Source: Diplocarpon mali
Taxonomy: Eukaryota > Ascomycota > Leotiomycetes > Helotiales > Drepanopezizaceae
DNA: 64,000 bases
Direction of reading: 5' to 3'
Assembly: GCA_024741835.1 (NCBI GenBank)
Contig: JAENRP010000072.1
Location: 109,529-173,528, forward strand
The position numbers and the translations under genes were made by a program. The notes under the pieces were generated by a model. The model worked only from the letters and a program-made list of their open reading frames with translations, did not search any database and was not told the DNA's origin. Below, in pieces: positions 58,001 through 64,000 of this stretch; the first letter of the stretch is position 1, and every line of letters starts with the position of its first letter.

Positions 58001-59208
58001 GGGCGTGTACGGCCCCGTTCTTGAGCAACGGCTCGGCTTATCGGAGGTAACCACGGTACGGAAAGAGTCTCCAGGTAGGCTTCTCTATTTACATTTTCCT
58101 TTTCGAAATCCAGAAGAATCTGTCTGCGTACGTGTGATGCTCAGAACCAGGGACGTCAAGGGAATGTAGAGACGTAGGAGCACAGAGTATTCAAATACAC
58201 CAAACAGCCCATGATTGAAGCCGCGGATGATTTCCACGCTGAGATGCAAGATTCGGAGCAAGGTTTCTTTGATCATAACAAAACAGTCCCAAAAACCGTA
58301 CTTACTAACTAATCGTATTCCGCAGGCGAACCAAAAGAAGCCAGTTTCTCTTGCGCATAAATAATCGCCCCAAATTAATATTTCGAGATATTCACAGCAT
58401 AGAATCACGCAACAAAAACACAAAATTACAAAAACTTAGAAGGCCTGAAATCCCATCCCGCTTTCTCTGATCCTGGTGATTTCGGACGGGTTTACACCGG
58501 TTTTGGAACGCTGAAATGCCTGCTGATCGGGCATGTACATGCTGCTTGTTATGGCGTCGAATACCGTATCAGAGAGCCTCAGCAGGGAAAAAAAAAGGAA
58601 GATGGGCCGGAAACACTTCTCGAAACTGTGAAACTACTCGAAACTACCACAACATAACCTTAACGAAAAGCCTGGAAAGCGCCCAAGGCCGCGAAAAGAA
58701 TATATGTATTTTTGACTTGGTCTCAGCTAAGCGAGCTCACCAACTTCATGTTAGAAGCGTGTTCGCAAGGCCTTCGCCACAGCCCCAAAACCTACCTCGG
58801 CTCGAACACGCCCCCCCTTTCGAGCTAAGCGAAGGATGTGTGCCGCGGGGAGCTGGGCCGGCACTGTATCCAGCATTCGACGGGCCCAATCGTGCTGCCC
58901 GGTGATACGTAAATTGTGCGGACTGAAGCTCCATGCGACGCCAACTGCATGGCATCCAACTATCTTCACTATTCAGCCAATGCCTGGGACTCGGCAGGAT
59001 TACATTCGGCGCCAGCTGGCCGGTCCAAAGTCTAGAGCTAGTAGAGCATCATCTTCAATGGTGACACGGCTGTTAGGCTGATACGCGATCTGTCGATGCT
59101 CTAGGTCGGATTCTAGGTCAGACTAGGGATACATCTACCACCTGCTGCAGGAATGATGTGCAAAACCCAACCTGCTCGAGCCTCACATTCAGGTTCCATT
59201 GATGAGCC
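52064..59208. other. Gene-poor region, no convincing gene
   Basis: Seven kilobases with only short, mutually overlapping frames. The one at 52856-53080 (KEDAAIRTLLHGMDNLRSFF) is mildly protein-like. I see no recognisable domain, transposase or RNA gene. The region may be old, decayed repeat sequence. Confidence 0.4.
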
Positions 59209-60381
59209 ATGGATTGCGGCCTTTCGAAACGTGTGATGGGCGCCGCCTTGATCCTGCTGGCAACAATATTCATGCTCTATCTCATCCCGCACAAAGTCTT
59301 CGTGAGCGTAAGAGTCCTCCCAAAGGTTGGCAGATAGGTGGGAGCTCGAGATCCAGCCAGGTGGAGCTAACCACTCCTCTCCTCCAGAGCACGAAACATC
59401 TCCTCGGCACAGCCCAGGTCCCAATCGCCGCGAGCACGCCCGGCAAGATACAGAACAAGGTCGCAGTGATAACAGATACCCAATACACCCCGCGTCTCAT
59501 CCCACTCATCCTTCACTTTCACGCCGTACTCGGCCCCGACTGGCCCATCGTCTTCTTCACATCCGAAGAAAGTCGTGAAAACCACTTCGCGCCCGGTGCA
59601 AAGGGATCTGCTGTCTGGCAGCGCGCGGTTGCAGATAAACGCATCGAGATCCGCACCATCCCCTCTGACGTCGATCTCACGCATCGCAATGCCGTGAACC
59701 TGTACCTCTCCCGGCCGTGGTTATGGGAACAGCTCGCCCCAGCACAGCATGTGCTCATCTTCCAGGTAACTAGAGCTTCGTGGAAAGCATACTCGTCTTT
59801 TTGGACAGTCCAAGATCATCAACTGATGCTTCCGTTCTTTTTTCCTAGGCTGATGCGATGATATGCGGAAACGCGCATCGCACTGCGGAGGACTGGCTGC
59901 AGGTCAGTGAATCCCGCACCATAACATCACCATATCTGAGAGGCGGGGAGTCACCTCATGAGACATTGAGAGGCTTACATACCCATTTGCCAAATAGTAC
60001 GACTTTGTTGGAGCCCCTTTCTCCGGACCGGACTCGCCCAAGAAATACAACGGAGGACTAAGCTTGCGTAACCGAACGATGATACTGGACATCCTTTCCG
60101 AGGGAAACAACTGGGAGGAAGAGACGAAGGCGGAGACCTGGACCGGGGGCGGTGAGGACAATTGGTTCTCGCACAAGATGGAGGCGAGGAGCGCCCATCT
60201 ACCAGATATCTATGAGTCGCTGGCGTTCTCGTGTCAGACCGAGCTGCACCTGGGTATGAACAGAGAGCCGTTCGGGTTCCATAAAGTACATATTGGAGCA
60301 CCTAATAAGTTAGCTGAGATCGCCCAATGGTGTCCGGAGATAGCCCTAGCTGCCAAAGGAACTCTGGAGCCATCGATGTGA
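59209..60381 (+). CDS. DUF5672-like glycosyltransferase-type protein (four exons)
   Basis: Exons 59209-59307, 59388-59765, 59849-59902 and 59998-60381 give 304 residues with consistent phases; introns of 80, 83 and 95 nt have standard borders. An N-terminal segment (MGAALILLATIFMLYLIP) is a signal anchor. The rest (VAVITDTQYTPRLIPLILHF, PDWPIVFFTS, LIFQADAMICGNA, then YDFVGAPF, NGGLSLRNR and GGEDNWFSHKM) follows the fungal DUF5672 pattern, which looks like a lumenal GT-A-like transferase: an FQAD acidic motif, a GGLSLR loop and an ED pair. The activity is unknown. The gene ends 498 bp before the convergent PEX12 gene. Confidence 0.8.
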
Positions 60382-60879
60382 GAGGACCTTATGCGAGCGA
60401 CTATGGCGTGAAAAAGGACTGTTATTTTCATCAACAAACTTTGCCGAGCCATGTATTGGAGTGGAAGAGATACGATGGATCGTGAGCCGAAATGCAGCCA
60501 AAAAGAGACATTCAGATTAAGAGCCAGAGAGAAGGAAAAGGATAAAAATCTAAGAGAGACATACAGAGAAAAAGCCAAGGGCTGTGGTAGATAGAAACCG
60601 TGACTGCGCAGACGAGGCTTTGAACAGAGGCTGCTGTACAGAGCCTGTCAGTTTAGCTAACTTCAAGACGGCCCCGGTCATTTTCACACCTGAAGCATGA
60701 TAAACAGATGTGTCTTGCAGATCTTACACAATAACCCTGGTATCTTATATGATATATTTTGTCCTGTGAAGAAAAGGCCGTCAAGACAGAGTTCAAGAGA
60801 TTTCCAACTTACATATCTTATCCTTTCTCTTGTATATGAAATCCTTCATCTGTCAGTCATACCTTGAAAATCCCATCCA
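60382..60879. terminator. Shared 3' region of convergent genes
   Basis: Holds the 3' UTRs and polyadenylation signals of the DUF5672-like gene and PEX12; specific signals were not resolved. Confidence 0.35.
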
Positions 60880-62178
60880 TCATATCATGACCCGCCTCAG
60901 CCCTTCCGTCCCTCCTAATACCCTTCTTCCAGTAACTGCACATCTGCCTGTGCCATCCTCCCATTTTCCTTCCTTGCCTTTCATGAAGACTTCCTGCTTC
61001 TCATGATTTCCTTCTAACCATCTATGGATACAGGTGTAGCAAAAGACAAACCCCGTCTGACAGGCAGTGGCTGTTGTGATCTCTTGTTGGCATATCGGAC
61101 ACGATTCCGAATCCTGCGGCGGAGGCACAGTATAAATTGGCAGCAGAGATTTCGCTCCAATAGGTGGCTTTTCAGCGTTTTTCTCTTGCTTCCCCTGTTT
61201 TTCTTCTTCATCCGCCGCTTTTCTCTTCTGACCTCCTGGTCCAAATTTTACAGATAGGGACGAGAGCCCTGATATTACTGGCGGAGGCAACTCCATCCCT
61301 TCTGCTGCCTTCTTCGATAACTGTCTGGCGAAGTCTGAAGCATGCCACCACTCCAGAAACTTTAGTGCAAATATACTCGTCGGCAACAAAATCTTCAAAC
61401 TATCCAGCACCCTATCACCCATTATGCGCGGACTGAATATGCTTGTGACTCCCAGGTTTCCACCAGCCGAACCTTTCTTTGGCTCACTGAGCGCGGCAAT
61501 AGCCCGGTAATCTGCCTCCCCTAATCTCCTCATCCGCGTGCCAACCAACCACATAAATGGCGAGTGATATTTGCTATTATCAAACAGATATGCAACATTA
61601 AAGGCAAGCATAGAAAAGTAGTACGCCGCATTTACACTTGGGTATATATGCCGTAGGAACCACCGGTAGTAATGCATGAATCTCTGCTTCCACGTAGGAT
61701 TTGGCGGCATCCGCGTGTAGCTGGCTCCTAACAATGCCCTAGGCGCATTGATGTCGTAACTCTCGTCCAGCTTCCTCTTGAGATACGGCAGACCCACCAT
61801 TACCGTCAGGTTTTTCCATATGTCAGCCTTCGAAAGTGTCAGAACCTCCCGAACATGTGCTGGCGCAGCGATGTTTGCGCGTGGAATCTCGCCCACCGCG
61901 AGGGCTTTCTCACGCTTGAGGCCGTAGAAATTCTCCGTGAAGCCGCCACCATGTGTTTTCAGGTAGTGCCGCTCGATCAAGAGCATGAGCACAGCGTATA
62001 TCTCATCGAAGGAGTTGAGGATGCGTAGGAGGTAGCGCGGGTGTCTATGGGTTGCGACGGCTAGGAGGTATCGGAGGGATGGTGGAAGGAGAGACGCGAG
62101 CTGGGCTTCCGAGAGGAGTTCGAAGAGGGAGGGCTTGTGGTCGTCGAAGGTTGATTGGAGGGTAGACATAAACTCCAT
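60880..62178 (-). CDS. PEX12: Peroxin 12, RING E3 of the peroxisomal import machinery
   Basis: An intronless 432-residue frame starting [20 protein letters not shown], the conserved PEX12 N terminus. The Pex2/Pex12 domain ([42 protein letters not shown]) spans about residues 20-290 and carries the membrane helices. The C-terminal RING is at about 357-395: [20 protein letters not shown], then [11 protein letters not shown]. In fungi Pex2, Pex10 and Pex12 form the retrotranslocation channel that ubiquitinates the receptor Pex5. The RING has the reduced ligand set known for Pex12. A lysine/glutamate-rich insert precedes the RING. Confidence 0.95.
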   Translation of the reverse strand: MEFMSTLQSTFDDHKPSLFELLSEAQLASLLPPSLRYLLAVATHRHPRYLLRILNSFDEIYAVLMLLIERHYLKTHGGGFTENFYGLKREKALAVGEIPRANIAAPAHVREVLTLSKADIWKNLTVMVGLPYLKRKLDESYDINAPRALLGASYTRMPPNPTWKQRFMHYYRWFLRHIYPSVNAAYYFSMLAFNVAYLFDNSKYHSPFMWLVGTRMRRLGEADYRAIAALSEPKKGSAGGNLGVTSIFSPRIMGDRVLDSLKILLPTSIFALKFLEWWHASDFARQLSKKAAEGMELPPPVISGLSSLSVKFGPGGQKRKAADEEEKQGKQEKNAEKPPIGAKSLLPIYTVPPPQDSESCPICQQEITTATACQTGFVFCYTCIHRWLEGNHEKQEVFMKGKEGKWEDGTGRCAVTGRRVLGGTEGLRRVMI

Positions 62179-64000
62179 CTTGCTCTTTGCTATAGGATCA
62201 AGAAGTTGGGGGTGTTATCCTGACCTGAGTGTGGGAAGAAGCTCAGATAAGCTTATTACTGGGACTGGGAAGCCGAGGCATACTCTGTGGAGGCTACTAG
62301 GGTACTTGAGATCTTACGGAAATCCCGAAGTACCGCCGATCGTGGAAGGAAGACAATTGATGCCATTCAGTCTTGGATACATCCAGGTACCCATGAATGC
62401 CCTTCCTCGTCGACTTGAATGCCAGCAAACAAACGATCTTCCTCTTGAGCTATGTATCGGTCCATTGCAGCGTTGTTGGCAAACCTAGCTATAATTTCTA
62501 GCGAGGCTACGTTTAACGTTCACGATGACTTGTTGACCTACCGTTGCGGTAGGTTCTCCAACGCTGAGTAGCGCCTCCACATTCGCCAGCAAAGAATTCA
62601 ATATCCAAGTCCCTGCTGTTCTTTCCACACTGTAAGGGCCAGTGCCAGCATCTCACGTCTATTCAATACCTCGACAGTAGGATGTGTAAGAAATCTACAT
62701 TTTCTTACACTGAAGCCGGGTGGTTCTTCGTTGAGGCTCGAAACGACGTGCCCTATATGACATCAATCCAGCCTGTTTCGTATTGTCTCTTCTCCAGATC
62801 TGACGCAAGGCAGATTTAATGACCGTAGGAGAGGCCTCTGCACCCGCAGACCAGTTTTGCAGTGATATGGGGGCTCTAGCTGTGCAGTTTAGACCACCAA
62901 CACTCACTTGCTGTAATTGAATAGCCTGCACCACGAATTTCAAACCGACTGTCAGCAGGGAATCCATCAAAACCGTAAGCCGAAACCTGGCCTACCTGCA
63001 TCTCACCTCCTATAGCCCGATTAGCGCGCATGGACTGCAAATAACCACGCCTCGATCTTCTGTTTGGTGACGTTCAAAGATGCTCCCCGGGCGAAAAGAG
63101 TCTCGGAACCGAGCATGTCTCCTAGTCGTGAAGTCTGATGCCAGTTTTCTCTCGGCGTCTGTTTCTGCGAAGTATCGCGTTCCTGCAGGGTTTCAGGACG
63201 ATCTCCATATACATGCCCTCAAGTACAGAGCACTTCTGTTTTTCATGCGATTGTCAGGCATGGCCGAGAATATCGTTGAGGGCGAGGCGCATGGCAGGGT
63301 AGGTTGTGTCATCCCTCTTCAGAAAGGCTGCCGTCCCGATAACCAATGTACCGGGAAAAGCGGATTCCACGATCGATGTATGATTGAAGGCATAAGCATT
63401 CGCTACGACCCAAGCGGGTAGATCTTCGCGGATCTGAGGGATTGTCTGGACTGTAGTCGATCTTCCCGTGCCTATTTCTCCCGACGATGGAATCCTCGCC
63501 AGAATCCCTTCGCGTGCACCGCAGCTCGCCGAATCCCCGTGTATCGAAGTCGCCGACCTCGTCATCCACAGCATCCCCAGCCGCGACGGCGCCGCTCAGC
63601 CGCTCAGCCGCTCAGCCTCCCAGCAGAGAGCCCCAGGGCGGAGAGCCGTCTAGGAGCCAGAGGCAATACATCGATCGCAGGCTGTCCCCCTCGTCGATCC
63701 CGAGCACAACGGCCCTCCCAAGTCTTCGGCTCGGAGCCGCTGGCCGGTGCGATGCCAACCGGGGCGGCGCCGGTGTTGTGCCTCGCGAGGCTCCCCCGAG
63801 CTGACTCTCCATCCCTCCGTCGCACGCAAACGAGGCAACTCCCAAGTCCAAGTCCCTGCGCTGGGTGAGATCTGGGCCCGGACCCGGGCTTGGAGAAGGT
63901 TCGCCTCGGGAGTTCGTACATGGTTTGTATCTCCTCCAAAGAAACGGGATACGAATATAATCGCGGCATCTGATCTGTTTTGAGTTGGCAACTCGTAGGG
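62179..64000. other. Right end, no gene assigned
   Basis: Includes the PEX12 promoter. On the minus strand 63500-63257 a frame reads PQIREDLPAWVVANAYAF and TLVIGTAAFLKRDD, protein-like but of unknown family and without clear splice partners. The last 500 bp is GC-rich and purine-pyrimidine biased, with low-complexity frames on both strands. Confidence 0.35.

Overview
The window looks like nuclear DNA of a filamentous ascomycete (Pezizomycotina; I cannot fix the class). The genes are eukaryotic and mostly carry short GT-AG introns of 46 to 190 nt, several with a CTAAC/CTGAC-like branch site about 10-20 nt before the acceptor. Families typical of this group are present: a MOT1 TBP-remodelling ATPase, an Ark1/Prk1 kinase, a vacuolar M28 protease, ribosomal protein L16 (uL13), GRR1, PEX12 and an AIM18-like protein. 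Four runs of N, several beside homopolymers, mark assembly gaps.

Layout. 0-5 kb: a MAPEG-family membrane protein (+), a GNT1-like Golgi glycosyltransferase (-) and a fungal hypothetical protein (+). 5.3-11.3 kb: MOT1 (-), with two tiny 5' exons and a stop-free 108-nt intron that hides inside the open frame. 11.3-14.2 kb: a repeat-rich spacer. 14.2-17.4 kb: an Ark1-type kinase (+). 17.8-18.1 kb: four kinds of tandem repeat side by side. 18.4-18.7 kb: a 59-residue cysteine-containing protein (-). 22.1-25.2 kb: vacuolar protease (-). 25.2-30.8 kb: AT-rich, gene-poor DNA with a Tc1/mariner relic whose stops all fit RIP-type C-to-T change. 31.5-35.4 kb: thioredoxin (+) and an acyl-CoA synthetase (-). 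36.7-47.2 kb: a gene-dense block with L16 (-), BAG-domain protein (-), glutaredoxin (+), AIM18-like protein (-), GRR1 (+) and a small cysteine-containing protein (-). 47.2-59.2 kb: about 12 kb with no convincing gene. 59.2-62.2 kb: a DUF5672-like protein (+) and PEX12 (-).

The genes are mainly unlinked housekeeping functions. I see no secondary-metabolite cluster, defence island or other co-ordinated system. The most informative signals are structural: the frame-preserving intron and microexons of MOT1, the RIP-marked transposon, the minisatellite cluster, and small proteins whose short first exons are easy to miss.
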